The notes beneath the pieces are model-generated. The model had not been told where the DNA came from, searched no databases, and saw only the letters and a program-made list of their open reading frames with translations. Both the position numbers and the translations under genes were made by a program. Below, piece after piece: positions 41,999 to 50,840 of a stretch of 64,000 bases of DNA (position 1 is its first letter; the number at the start of each line of letters is the position of its first letter). The DNA is taken from assembly GCF_030169785.1 (NCBI RefSeq), contig NZ_CP125854.1:992001-1056000 (forward strand), given 5' to 3'. The stretch is from Bdellovibrio sp. 22V. Lineage in GTDB: Bacteria; Bdellovibrionota; Bdellovibrionia; Bdellovibrionales; Bdellovibrionaceae.

Positions 41999-44900
41999 TG
42001 CAAAGAATATCTGTGCGCAGTCTTTATGATCACAGTGCCGAAACATCTCTCAAAAAAATCTTTGCGCAAGAGACATCGGTACAAAATCTGCAATTGCGCC
42101 GGGTGTACTGGCTTCTAGAAAAGAAAGCAGGTTATAGCAAAGAATTGAACCTTGAATCCCTTCTGGGTAAAGTTTTCTTTGATCCGATCTCGGAAGAAAT
42201 GCGTCTTGGGTTTTCGGGATTGCAAAAAGAAAAAACGTACGTTGAGGTTCGTTTCTTGGCGGGAGTGACAGACAATTTAGCGCGGTCTGCGACAGAAGCA
42301 CTGATGCTTTTTTCTCCGCAACATAAGACTTCCTGGCAGGATTTTGGTATCGAATGCCACAGCGGTTGGGAGCTTGAGCTGGAAGGGGATATTTCCCAAA
42401 AGCAGATCGAAAAAGTGCTTTTTCAATCCCTGGCAAATCCTCTTTTAAATAAAGTCGAATGTCGTCGCGGGCACGAGCTTCTTGAAAATAACTCGTGGGC
42501 TCGTTTTGCAACCTTTTGGCAGTCGCCTCAAGTGACGGACCGGCAATTAACTCTGTTTCCGTTGAACAAACTTGTTCTTGAGAAGATCAATCAAGAACGA
42601 GGATTGGCTTTAAGTGGTGAAGAGATTGAAGTGATCATCGCACATTTTTCTTCGCCCGATGTGACAGAGAAACGCCGCTCATTAGGTTGGAACGGAATGA
42701 TCACGGAAGTGGAACTGGAATGTTTGGCGCAAACATGGAGTGAGCACTGCAAGCACAAGATTTTTGCCGCCGAAGTGGAGTACTCGGAAGAGCCCGGAGC
42801 TTATCCCGCCCTTGGCTCGAAAAAAATCACAAGTCTTTACAAAAGCTATATTCAAAAGGCCACCAAAGAGCTCGAGAGCTGCGGCTATCTGGTCTCCGTT
42901 TTTAAAGACAACGGCGGCATCGTCGATTTCGATAAGAACATCAATATTTGCGTGAAGGTCGAGACGCATAATAGTCCTTCGGCGCTAGATCCGTTCGGTG
43001 GCGCACTAACAGGAATTCTTGGTGTGAACCGCGATATTCTGGGCTGCGGATTGGGCGCAAAACCTATCGCGAATACGGATGTGTTTTGTCTTTCTAAGAA
43101 AGATCTTTTTCCCTCTGCCAATTCGGGCCAGCGTCCCGAGCTTCTAAAAGATCCTGGCGTGATCTTTCGGGGAGTCCATCAAGGAGTCGAAGAGGGCGGA
43201 AATCAAAGCGGCATTCCAACGGTCAACGGCAGTTTTTACTTTGCCAGTGAGTTTGCAGCAAAACCTTTGATTTTTGTCGGCTCGCTGGGCGTTATGCCGA
43301 AAACGGTTCAGGGTCGTCCTTCCGAGAAAAAAGAAATCGCTTCCGGCGATCTGATTGTCGTCGCAGGAGGACGCTTGGGTAAGGATGGCGTGCATGGCGC
43401 GACCTTCAGTTCGCTCGCTTTGCACGATCAGGTTGCATCAAACGTGGTGCAGATTGGCGACAGCATCACACAAAAACGCCTTCTCGATTTTACTTTGCAG
43501 GCCCGGGATCGTGGTTGGATTCAAGCAATCACTGATAACGGTGCCGGAGGCGTCAGTTCCTCCATCGGAGAGATGGCGCAGATTTCCGGGGGTGCTCGCT
43601 TGGATTTAAGCAAACATCCTTTGAAGTATGAAAATCTGGAGTATTGGGAAATGCTGATCAGCGAATCGCAAGAAAGAATTTCCTATGCGGTGAAACCATC
43701 TGACATTGCTCCTTTCTTGCAACTCGCTCAGGATATGGGCGTTGAAGCCAGCGTGCTTGGCGAGTTTAATAACTCGGGAATTTTTGAAGTTGTGCACGGG
43801 GAAAAAACTCTTGCGGTTCTGGATCTTCATTTTCTTCACGAGGGCTTGAGTCGCATGCAAATTCCAGCGCATTTTGCCGGAGCGAAAGAGTACAAGGAAT
43901 GGCATCGCGAAACGCCGAAAAAGAAATCCCCACCGGCAACAGCAGCCGGTGTTCTGGAAGCCTTAAAAGAAGTGCTGGCCTCACCGAACGTCGCTTCACG
44001 TGAACCGATCATTCGGTATTACGATCACGAAGTGCAAGGGGCGACTCGCTTAAAACCTTACGGCGGGAAAACTCAACAAGGGGCCAGCGACGCCGGAGTT
44101 TTAGATTTAGCCGTGCATGGGGGTGAAACCGGAAATGCTGTGGCGGTATCCAATGGTCTTTGCCCGCAGTTTTCTTACTACGATACTTACTTAATGGCAC
44201 AAAAAGCCGTCGATGAGGCGGTTCGTAATCTGATCGCGACGGGTGTAGATCCACGCAAGATGGCGTTAGTCGATAATTTCTGCTGGCCGGATCCCATTGG
44301 CAAAGAGACTAATCCCGATGCCGCTCATAAGATGGCGCAGCTTGTGCGCGCCTGCGAAGGTCTTTATCAGGCCGCCGTGATTTTTAAAGCGCCCTTTGTC
44401 AGCGGCAAAGACAGTATGAAGAATGACTTTATCGGCAAAACGAAATTAGGTGATACCGTCAAAATCTCGGTTCCACCCACGGTGCTGGTGACAGCGATTG
44501 GTCAAATACCTGACGCCACGAAAACGACACCGGGTTTTTTCCAAAATGAAGGCGATGAAATTTATGTCGTCGGAAAAATAACCCAAAGTCTTTATGCCTC
44601 TGCATACGCCGATGTTTTTGCAACGGCGGAGGTTTTGCCACCTGAATACCCGCAGCTTCAAGACAATGTACGTCTGTACGAAAGAATTCATCAAAGCATC
44701 CAGCAGGGCCTTGTGTCTTCATGCCATGACATCTCTGAAGGCGGTCTTATGGCCGCTTTGGCCGAAAGCTGCTTTGGCAATGCATTAGGCATGAATGTCA
44801 ATTTGTCGGCATTCACATGGAATGGCCTGTGGTCGGAAACGGGTTCTTTATTCGTGGTGAGTGTACCTGCGCATAAGAAAGAGCTGTTCACAACCCACTT

Positions 44901-45042
44901 TGGCGAGGCGGCCCTTTATCTTGGCGTCGTGACGGCGAACCCGCAAGTGACTTGGCGTTTTGCAGACGGCGAAATGCAAACGCCTCTGCAAGATCTTCAA
45001 AACATCTGGGCTCAAGGAGTGCAAAATGTCTATGAAGCCTAA
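41998..45042 (+). CDS. purL: FGAM synthase, PurS-PurL fusion lacking the glutaminase domain
   Basis: A 1014-aa ATP-dependent amidotransferase synthetase subunit. The first ~190 residues correspond to the PurS-like N-terminal domain of large PurL, followed by a linker and the two AIRS-type halves: QTWSEHCKHK (catalytic His), KVETHNSPSALDPFGGALTG, DNGAGGVSSSIGEMAQ, CHDISEGGLMAALAE. Small PurL has about 740 aa with separate PurS and PurQ; large PurL has about 1300 aa with all domains. This one is intermediate: PurS is fused but the glutaminase is separate, encoded by the overlapping purQ. Confidence 0.94.
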   Translation: MQRISVRSLYDHSAETSLKKIFAQETSVQNLQLRRVYWLLEKKAGYSKELNLESLLGKVFFDPISEEMRLGFSGLQKEKTYVEVRFLAGVTDNLARSATEALMLFSPQHKTSWQDFGIECHSGWELELEGDISQKQIEKVLFQSLANPLLNKVECRRGHELLENNSWARFATFWQSPQVTDRQLTLFPLNKLVLEKINQERGLALSGEEIEVIIAHFSSPDVTEKRRSLGWNGMITEVELECLAQTWSEHCKHKIFAAEVEYSEEPGAYPALGSKKITSLYKSYIQKATKELESCGYLVSVFKDNGGIVDFDKNINICVKVETHNSPSALDPFGGALTGILGVNRDILGCGLGAKPIANTDVFCLSKKDLFPSANSGQRPELLKDPGVIFRGVHQGVEEGGNQSGIPTVNGSFYFASEFAAKPLIFVGSLGVMPKTVQGRPSEKKEIASGDLIVVAGGRLGKDGVHGATFSSLALHDQVASNVVQIGDSITQKRLLDFTLQARDRGWIQAITDNGAGGVSSSIGEMAQISGGARLDLSKHPLKYENLEYWEMLISESQERISYAVKPSDIAPFLQLAQDMGVEASVLGEFNNSGIFEVVHGEKTLAVLDLHFLHEGLSRMQIPAHFAGAKEYKEWHRETPKKKSPPATAAGVLEALKEVLASPNVASREPIIRYYDHEVQGATRLKPYGGKTQQGASDAGVLDLAVHGGETGNAVAVSNGLCPQFSYYDTYLMAQKAVDEAVRNLIATGVDPRKMALVDNFCWPDPIGKETNPDAAHKMAQLVRACEGLYQAAVIFKAPFVSGKDSMKNDFIGKTKLGDTVKISVPPTVLVTAIGQIPDATKTTPGFFQNEGDEIYVVGKITQSLYASAYADVFATAEVLPPEYPQLQDNVRLYERIHQSIQQGLVSSCHDISEGGLMAALAESCFGNALGMNVNLSAFTWNGLWSETGSLFVVSVPAHKKELFTTHFGEAALYLGVVTANPQVTWRFADGEMQTPLQDLQNIWAQGVQNVYEA

Positions 45043-45760
45043 GTTTCTGGTTTTATGGGGCGATGGAATTAATTGCGAGAACGAAACCGCTCACGCCATT
45101 CAACTTGCCGGAGGCGAAGCCGGCAAAGTGCATGTCAATGAGCTCCTCAAAAATCCGCAGAGTCTACATCACTATGATGCTCTGGTTTTTCCGGGAGGAT
45201 TTTCTTTCGGTGATCATTTGGGAAGCGGTCAGATTTTAGCGCTCAAGATTGAAAATACTCTCAAAGCAGAGCTTGCGACTTTCGTAAAAACAAAACCTGT
45301 TCTCGGAATCTGCAACGGCTTTCAAACGCTGATTCGTTTGGGCCTTCTGCCTGATGCGGATTTTGTCAGAAGCTGCGCTCTTGTAAAAAATGAACAGGGT
45401 CATTTTATTGATCGTTGGGTAGAGCTTGAAAAGGACCCGCATTCCAACTGTGTTTGGACGAATAATCTGCCGACAGATTTCGTTTTGCCGATTCGTCATG
45501 GCGAAGGCCGCTTTATTTGTCAGGATGAAAAAACACTGCTTCGTCTTAAAAACAATCATCAAGCTGTTCTAAAGTATAAAGAGAACGTCAACGGAGCTAT
45601 GGCGCAAATCGCCGGCGTGTGTGATCCGTCAGGCTTGGTGTTTGCTCTGATGCCTCATCCAGAGGCGGCAATTCATGATTGGCATCTTCCCTTTGCCGGC
45701 AAAGCTTATGGTCTTGATTTTTTTAAAAGTGCAGTGACTTATTTAAGAGGTGAAGCATGA
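45026..45760 (+). CDS. purQ: FGAM synthase glutaminase subunit
   Basis: A 244-aa class I glutamine amidotransferase that feeds ammonia to PurL. Motifs: VFPGGFSFGDHLGSGQIL, the nucleophile in GICNGFQTLIRLGLLP, and the His-Glu pair in LMPHPEAAIHDWHLP. ATG 45026 has GGAG 6 nt upstream and overlaps the end of purL by 17 nt; a second ATG two codons on is possible. An upstream frame inside purL is not needed. The stop overlaps purH (ATGA). Confidence 0.95.
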   Translation: MSMKPKFLVLWGDGINCENETAHAIQLAGGEAGKVHVNELLKNPQSLHHYDALVFPGGFSFGDHLGSGQILALKIENTLKAELATFVKTKPVLGICNGFQTLIRLGLLPDADFVRSCALVKNEQGHFIDRWVELEKDPHSNCVWTNNLPTDFVLPIRHGEGRFICQDEKTLLRLKNNHQAVLKYKENVNGAMAQIAGVCDPSGLVFALMPHPEAAIHDWHLPFAGKAYGLDFFKSAVTYLRGEA

Positions 45761-47280
45761 ACTCCATTCGCAGAGCGCTATTAAGCGTGTCCGACAAAAC
45801 CGGTCTTATTTCCCTGGCAAAAACTTTGGCGGAAAAAAACGTCGAACTGATCGCCAGTGGCGGAACAGCCAAGGCGTTGCAAGAGGCGGGGCTTCAGGTG
45901 ACTCCTGTTGAAACCCTTAGTGGCAAAGGCGAAGCATTTCAAGGTCGCATGAAAACGATAAGTTTTGAAATCGCCTCTTCCCTTTTGTTTCGGCGGGAAG
46001 ACACGCAAGACATCGAGCAGGCATCAGCTTTAGGTGTTGAACCGATCGATCTGGTGGTTGTGAATCTTTATCCCTTTCATGAGACACGCAAAAAACAAAG
46101 CGGCTTGAGCGAGTGCATTGAAAACATTGATATCGGTGGACCGACGTTGCTTCGGGCCGGTGCAAAGAACTTCCGCTCTGTCACGGTTCTGTGTGAGCCG
46201 ACTCAATACGCTGAATTTATCAGCGAATTCACAGGCGGTGACGGAGGAACAAGTTTTGAATTCCGCCAAAGATGCGCGGCTCGCGTGTACACGATGACTG
46301 CTTTTTACGATCTTGCGATCGCAGGATTCATGACGGAAAATGCGGGGCAGGCTTTGCGTTATGGCGAAAACCCGCATCAAAAAGCATTTGTCTTGAAGGA
46401 TCCTTTTCACGCAGGGCTGGCGCACGCGACAAGTCTTCAGGGCAAAGAAATGTCATATAATAATTTTCTTGATGCCGATTTTGCGTTGAAGACTCTGCAA
46501 GATATGCAGCGCTGGCAAAAGGACAAAGCACTTCCGACGGCGGTCGTTGTGAAACATAACACTCCTTGTGGGTTGGCTATTGCCGAAACACCTTTCCGAG
46601 CTCTTGAAAAAGCGTGGAAAGGAGACGAAAAAAGCTCCTTTGGTGGAATCATTGCCTTGAATTTTCCAGTGACGGAAGAAGTTGCTGCTTTTTTCTCTGA
46701 CAAATTTGTGGAAGTGATTTTAGCGCCTTCGTTTGCGAAAGAAGCCTGCGAAAAACTTAAAAAGAACTGCCGTGTGATGGAAGTGAGTCTTAAGGCGACG
46801 CCTGCTTGGCAAGCACGTTCCATTGAAGGAGGACTTCTTGTTCAAGAACCAGACAGCTTCGACCTCAGTGATTTGAAAACAGTCACTAAGAATCCCGTTG
46901 CGCCGGAAAAAGAAAAACTCGCGGCCTTCGCCATGCTTGCAGTTAAAAACCTGAAGAGCAACGCCATCGCTCTTTGTGCGCAGGAAGGACCCGAGTTCGA
47001 GTTGCTGACGATGGGATCGGGGCAGACAAATCGAATTGACTGTATCGAAAAACTGATCACCTCGCGCTTGCACGACAAAGGCATTTTCGATCTTTCCCAA
47101 GTCGTTTTGGCTTCGGATGCGTTTTTTCCTTTCCCGGATTCAGTGCAGGTCGCAGCGAAGCTGGGGGTTAAATACATTATTCAACCCGGAGGTTCGGTGA
47201 AGGACCACGATGTCATTAACGAAGCTGACAAATTAGGAATTGCCATGATGTTCACCGGTCGTCGCCACTTTTTACACTAG
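45757..47280 (+). CDS. purH: AICAR transformylase / IMP cyclohydrolase
   Basis: A 507-aa bifunctional enzyme for the last two steps to IMP. N-terminal cyclohydrolase (RRALLSVSDKTGLISLAKTL; ASGGTAKALQEAGL; GRMKTI) and C-terminal transformylase (LRYGENPHQKAFV; SYNNFLDADFAL; VKHNTPCGLAIA; QTNRIDCIEKL; IIQPGGSVKDHDVI). All known catalytic blocks are recognisable. It uses SAICAR-derived AICAR, so PurB, which is not in this window, is needed just before it. Confidence 0.96.
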   Translation: MNSIRRALLSVSDKTGLISLAKTLAEKNVELIASGGTAKALQEAGLQVTPVETLSGKGEAFQGRMKTISFEIASSLLFRREDTQDIEQASALGVEPIDLVVVNLYPFHETRKKQSGLSECIENIDIGGPTLLRAGAKNFRSVTVLCEPTQYAEFISEFTGGDGGTSFEFRQRCAARVYTMTAFYDLAIAGFMTENAGQALRYGENPHQKAFVLKDPFHAGLAHATSLQGKEMSYNNFLDADFALKTLQDMQRWQKDKALPTAVVVKHNTPCGLAIAETPFRALEKAWKGDEKSSFGGIIALNFPVTEEVAAFFSDKFVEVILAPSFAKEACEKLKKNCRVMEVSLKATPAWQARSIEGGLLVQEPDSFDLSDLKTVTKNPVAPEKEKLAAFAMLAVKNLKSNAIALCAQEGPEFELLTMGSGQTNRIDCIEKLITSRLHDKGIFDLSQVVLASDAFFPFPDSVQVAAKLGVKYIIQPGGSVKDHDVINEADKLGIAMMFTGRRHFLH

Positions 47281-47289
47281 GAGGTTACC

Positions 47290-48288
47290 ATGGAAAAAAT
47301 CGACTACAAAAACTCAGGAGTGGATGTTCATAAAGCCGATGCCTTCGTGGACAGAATCAAAACTTTGGTTCCTTCGACTTTCAATGAACAGGTTATGCAG
47401 GGGATTGGCGGATTCGCCGCTGTCTACAAATTGAATGAACAAAAGTACCTGGCGTCGTGCACGGATGGTGTAGGAACGAAACTTAAGCTGGCGCAAAAGA
47501 TGAACCGTCATCACGGCATCGGCATTGACTTAGTTGCCATGTGTGTGAATGACCTTCTTTGTGTGGGAGCGCGACCTCTATTCTTTTTAGATTACATGGC
47601 CTTTGGGAAACTCGACACGCAGATCAGCGAAGAGCTGATTGCCGGCATGGTCGATGGCTGTCGTCAGTCCGGAATGGCTTTGATTGGCGGGGAGACCGCA
47701 GAAATGCCCGGCGTTTATGCTGAGGGTGAATATGACCTTGCTGGTTTCAGTGTGGGTGACATATCTCCCGAAGAAATGTTTACGCAGGAAAAGATGCAAG
47801 AGGGAGACGTTCTCATCGGTCTTGCCTCGAGTGGATTTCACTCAAACGGATATTCGCTTCTAAGAAAGCTCGTGAAGGACGAGGAAACGGAACTTCTTCA
47901 GCAACTTCTGGAGCCTACGAAAATATACGTCGAGACGTTCAACAGTCTGCGCCGCCAATTTCCAGCCGCTTTGCTGGCGACGGCGCACATGACCGGCGGA
48001 GGTATCGACAACATCCCACGCATGAGTGAGAATTTCGATTACGAAATTTCCTATTGGCCGTCGCTGCAAGAAATCGCACCTGTTTTTAAACCGATTTTGG
48101 AAAGAGTCGATATCGCCAAAGACGAGTTGTTCCGAACTTTCAATATGGGCGTCGGCTTTACTCTCCTCGTGAAAAAAGATTTCGCCGCGAATGTTTTAAC
48201 TCACCTGCAAAGCAACGGAGTGAAAGCATGGCGTCTGGGAGAGATTCGTCAAGGAACTGGAAATATAAACATTTCCGCTGTCTGGTAA
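47290..48288 (+). CDS. purM: AIR synthetase
   Basis: A 332-aa enzyme closing the imidazole ring of FGAM to give AIR. Motifs: YKNSGVDVHKADAFVDRIK, SCTDGVGTKLKLAQ, GIDLVAMCVNDLLCVGARPL, LIGGETAEMPGVYAEGEYDL and the glycine-rich GLASSGFHSNGYSLLRK. AGGAGG stands before the start, 9 nt after purH. It is the last gene of the operon and is followed by a strong terminator. Its position at the end, after purH, departs from the common purM-purN order. Confidence 0.96.
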   Translation: MEKIDYKNSGVDVHKADAFVDRIKTLVPSTFNEQVMQGIGGFAAVYKLNEQKYLASCTDGVGTKLKLAQKMNRHHGIGIDLVAMCVNDLLCVGARPLFFLDYMAFGKLDTQISEELIAGMVDGCRQSGMALIGGETAEMPGVYAEGEYDLAGFSVGDISPEEMFTQEKMQEGDVLIGLASSGFHSNGYSLLRKLVKDEETELLQQLLEPTKIYVETFNSLRRQFPAALLATAHMTGGGIDNIPRMSENFDYEISYWPSLQEIAPVFKPILERVDIAKDELFRTFNMGVGFTLLVKKDFAANVLTHLQSNGVKAWRLGEIRQGTGNINISAVW

Positions 48289-48314
48289 TCTGGTAAAGCA
48301 AGTCGCAGACAAAT

Positions 48315-48344
48315 AAAAAGGGAGACGGCAAGGTCTCCCTTTTT
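48315..48344 (+). terminator. Terminator of the purine operon
   Basis: Perfect 12-bp stem AAAAAGGGAGAC / GTCTCCCTTTTT with a 6-nt loop. The flanks make it usable from both strands; the convergent gene ends at 48357. Confidence 0.92.
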
Positions 48345-48356
48345 CGCAAAATAATT

Positions 48357-48803
48357 TTAGTAAGGCCAAACGCCACGGCCGCGCAAATGAATGCGCACAT
48401 CTTCGGCGCCTGTAAGTTCGATCTCGATATCTCCGGTCTTAACTCCTAAAGAAGTCGGTCTGAAAAAGGCGCGCACAGAGCAGCGTTGTCCCGGCCACAA
48501 AAGACTTGGGCAGTTTTCGCTGTGCCAAAAACTGCTTCCATCGGTATCAATGTCGTTGATGTAGATAGGCAGCACGCCGGTATTGCGTAAATAAAAGCGG
48601 ACAGATTTTGTTGTGAAAAGACGGGTGCGACGAAAGTTGTAAAAGAGGTTGCGTACTTTGATCTGGGCTCCCTCATCATTCGTGAGAGATATCTCATACG
48701 CTTCTTCGTTCTGTGGTTGCACAGCCTGGGTGTCGTAGATCTCTTGAGCATGAGTAGGAATCGAAAGAGCAAGTCCGAATAATACTGCGAAAAAGAATTT
48801 CAT
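48357..48803 (-). CDS. Exported protein with ASH/Ig-like domain
   Basis: A 148-aa protein from ATG 48803 (AAGGAGG 6 nt upstream) with signal peptide MKFFFAVLFGLALSIPTHA. The mature part is one beta-sandwich: VRFYLRNTGVLPIYINDIDT, ENCPSLLWPGQRCSVRAFFR, PTSLGVKTGDIEIEL and LRGRG. The pattern of Cys in NCP...PG..C.V...F.P is that of ASH/abnormal-spindle-like or HYDIN-like immunoglobulin folds found in bacterial surface proteins. Likely an adhesion or structural module; the partner is unknown. Confidence 0.75.
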   Translation of the reverse strand: MKFFFAVLFGLALSIPTHAQEIYDTQAVQPQNEEAYEISLTNDEGAQIKVRNLFYNFRRTRLFTTKSVRFYLRNTGVLPIYINDIDTDGSSFWHSENCPSLLWPGQRCSVRAFFRPTSLGVKTGDIEIELTGAEDVRIHLRGRGVWPY

Positions 48804-48914
48804 AGGGCACCTCCTTGATGGATTCATTTTTTATGAACCTAATAGGAGGGGCAAAAAAAAATCCAAGCATGGGGATATTTTCATGCAGAGTCTGTCTAGT
48901 CGATTGTTAGAAGA

Positions 48915-49337
48915 CTATTTCGATTTTCTCTTTAGAATGACATTGATGTCTTTAACTTCCTCTTGGAAGTAGTCGTCTTGACGCAGTTTAATCTCGACGT
49001 TGTCAGCGCCGACATCACTCACTCGGCGCAGAACTCTTTTAATGTTATAGAGCGGACCCGCTATACGACTGGTTAGACGATTGAAGATGTATATTCCGAC
49101 AAGCAGACTCAAACTGACAGGAATGATTTGATAAACCAAAAAGCTCACTTTGTAGCGGGACAGAAACTCCAGAGCCGACATAGAACCGACCACTTTTTCC
49201 ACCTGTTCAATAAACAGATAGGCCGTAAAAATTTGCACGATAAAAATAGAAACCACGAAGAGGCCCACGTACATAAGAACGTCGTACTGAACCTCTTGAT
49301 TCACGATCATTTTCCGGCGCGGTTTGAATAATTTCAT
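48915..49337 (-). CDS. Small membrane protein with HAMP-like domain
   Basis: A 140-aa inner-membrane protein: basic N terminus (MKLFKPRRK), TM1 (VLMYVGLFVVSIFIVQIFTA), a short periplasmic loop (YLFIEQVEKVVGSMSALEFL), TM2 (VYQIIPVSLSLLVGIYIFN) and a HAMP-like helix (LTSRIAGPLYNIKRVLRRVS), ending in a short charged tail. There is no kinase, cyclase or methyl-accepting domain, so it is a bare TM-HAMP unit that might pair with a separate signalling protein. AAGGAG is 11 nt from the start, inside a 12-bp palindrome (49343-49354). Confidence 0.72.
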   Translation of the reverse strand: MKLFKPRRKMIVNQEVQYDVLMYVGLFVVSIFIVQIFTAYLFIEQVEKVVGSMSALEFLSRYKVSFLVYQIIPVSLSLLVGIYIFNRLTSRIAGPLYNIKRVLRRVSDVGADNVEIKLRQDDYFQEEVKDINVILKRKSK

Positions 49338-49373
49338 AGAGGAAGGAGCTCCTTAAACTATGGTAGCCGAAGT

Positions 49374-49402
49374 GGCGCGAGACTTCCCCGAAATCTCGCG
49401 CC
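49374..49402. promoter_or_regulatory. Inverted repeat between divergent genes, candidate operator
   Basis: Perfect 9-bp arms GGCGCGAGA / TCTCGCGCC with an 11-nt spacer, in the interval between the TM-HAMP gene (minus) and the lipoprotein gene (plus). A second looser repeat AATGAGAC / GTCTCAAT (7 of 8) lies just downstream. Could be an operator or a divergent-transcript hairpin. Confidence 0.45.
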
Positions 49403-49498
49403 TGCAATACAACCGTCCCCCAATGAGACAACTAGGTATTGACGTCTCAATCTGGAGTCGACAGAATCGTGTTTGGTAAAACGATGGAGAGAGTTCAA

Positions 49499-50200
49499 AT
49501 GAGAAAATGGACCGTAGTGGCAATCGTGGGCGCCAGCCTGATTTTACAACTGGGATGTAAGAGCAAGGGTTTTCACCGGCAGGAGCTCACCAACGCTCTT
49601 GGCGTCACCAAACCTGAGTTCGATGATGCCGCTATTAAAGCGGCGTTCAAAAAGAAACCCAATCTGCCAAAGCCGTTTAAGCTCGCCGTGTTTTTTAAAA
49701 CACCTAAAAACTTTCAAGGTGGTTTAGCTTCCTGGCACTGGCAAGAAAAAGACAAAGCTTTATTTACGGACATGGCGCCATCTTTCAACGGAGCTGTCTC
49801 GGAGATTTTTCCGATCGTAAATTCCGTCGTGGAATCAGAAGATCTTAAATCCCTGCGTTTGGCTGCGGCTCAACACGGAGCCGATGCTTTGCTTGTTGTC
49901 AGTGGTACAGGTGAAATTGACCGTTACATCAACAAGTGGGGCTGGAGTTACATCCTGTTATTGCCGGCATTTTTTGTGCCTGGTTCCGAATCAGACACTT
50001 TGTTTTTAGCCAACGCCGTTATCTATGATGTAAAAAATGAATTTCTATATTTTACCGTAGAGTCTGAAGCGCAAACCAACGATCGTTACATAGCGGCCTT
50101 TCATCCTTCAGATAAAGAACTTTTTAATAAAGCCAAAAGTCAGGCGCTGCAAAAACTGCAAGCGGAAATGCAGCAAATGCTTTTGCAAAAGAAGCAATGA
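49499..50200 (+). CDS. Lipoprotein of unknown function
   Basis: A 233-aa protein from ATG 49499 (GGAGAGAG just upstream) with lipobox LQLGC. The mature part starts basic and contains PKPFKLAVFFKTPKNF, LRLAAAQHGADALLVVSGTG and NAVIYDVKNEFLYFTVE. This alternating strand/helix pattern recalls CsgG-like or rhombotarget-like lipoproteins, which I cannot confirm. The C terminus is a Gln/Lys coiled helix (LQKLQAEMQQMLLQKK). The stop overlaps the next gene by 4 nt (ATGA), so it probably works with the barrel that follows. Confidence 0.72.
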   Translation: MRKWTVVAIVGASLILQLGCKSKGFHRQELTNALGVTKPEFDDAAIKAAFKKKPNLPKPFKLAVFFKTPKNFQGGLASWHWQEKDKALFTDMAPSFNGAVSEIFPIVNSVVESEDLKSLRLAAAQHGADALLVVSGTGEIDRYINKWGWSYILLLPAFFVPGSESDTLFLANAVIYDVKNEFLYFTVESEAQTNDRYIAAFHPSDKELFNKAKSQALQKLQAEMQQMLLQKKQ

Positions 50201-50787
50201 ATGTAAAACTCCTTTTTGTAATTCTCCTTGGTTTTTCGGCACCGGCATACGCTGCGGATTTTCTTCTGTCTGCCGGCTATGCGAAGGGTGGGGAGTCTCT
50301 TTCAACCGCGACCGGGGGGCAAGATTATCGGATTGATGCCGGCGACGGATTTTATCTCAGCGCCGGTTTTATTTTTCCGGTGTCGAAAACTTTCCCGCAC
50401 TATTTCGAAATTCAGTTCACTGCGGGCGTTATGTTCACGGGCACAGAAGAAACAGATGAAGTTTTGTGGCGGCGCCTGCCTTTAGAGGCGATTTATTTTT
50501 ACAAGAATACAGATCATCGTTATCGCCTGGGTTACGGCGCGATTTATCACACAGGCAACGAACTTTCTGCCAATGGTTTAAGCTCATCCGCATCGGCGAC
50601 GGTCGACGACGTCTGGGGTTGGACATTGGCGGCAGAGAAAATCTTCCCGCCTTCAAAAGAAGGTGTGGACGGTTCTCTCGGTTTGCGCCGCAACTTTATT
50701 TCCTACAGCAGTTCGCACTTTTCGAAACCTGTGCAAGCGGATTCCTGGCTTCTCACGCTGAACCTCATCGTCGACTTATCTCGTTGA
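50197..50787 (+). CDS. Small outer-membrane beta-barrel-like protein
   Basis: A 196-aa protein with signal peptide MNVKLLFVILLGFSAPAYA and alternating strands (DFLLSAGYAKGGESL, GFYLSAGFIFPVSKTFPHYF, FEIQFTAGVMF, YRLGYGAIYHTG), ending in LLTLNLIVDLSR. Translation is coupled to the upstream lipoprotein by ATGA. Lipoprotein plus barrel coupling is seen several times in this window. Function unknown. Confidence 0.74.
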   Translation: MNVKLLFVILLGFSAPAYAADFLLSAGYAKGGESLSTATGGQDYRIDAGDGFYLSAGFIFPVSKTFPHYFEIQFTAGVMFTGTEETDEVLWRRLPLEAIYFYKNTDHRYRLGYGAIYHTGNELSANGLSSSASATVDDVWGWTLAAEKIFPPSKEGVDGSLGLRRNFISYSSSHFSKPVQADSWLLTLNLIVDLSR

Positions 50788-50840
50788 GGGTTGATTCCTG
50801 GTTCCCTGAGTGCGAGACTCTTTTCATCTCAGGAGCTTTC

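Noticed and set aside
50466-50840. N-terminal extension of pyrF by 125 codons
   Set aside because: It overlaps the barrel gene in another frame; ATG 50841 has a good ribosome site and gives the normal enzyme length.
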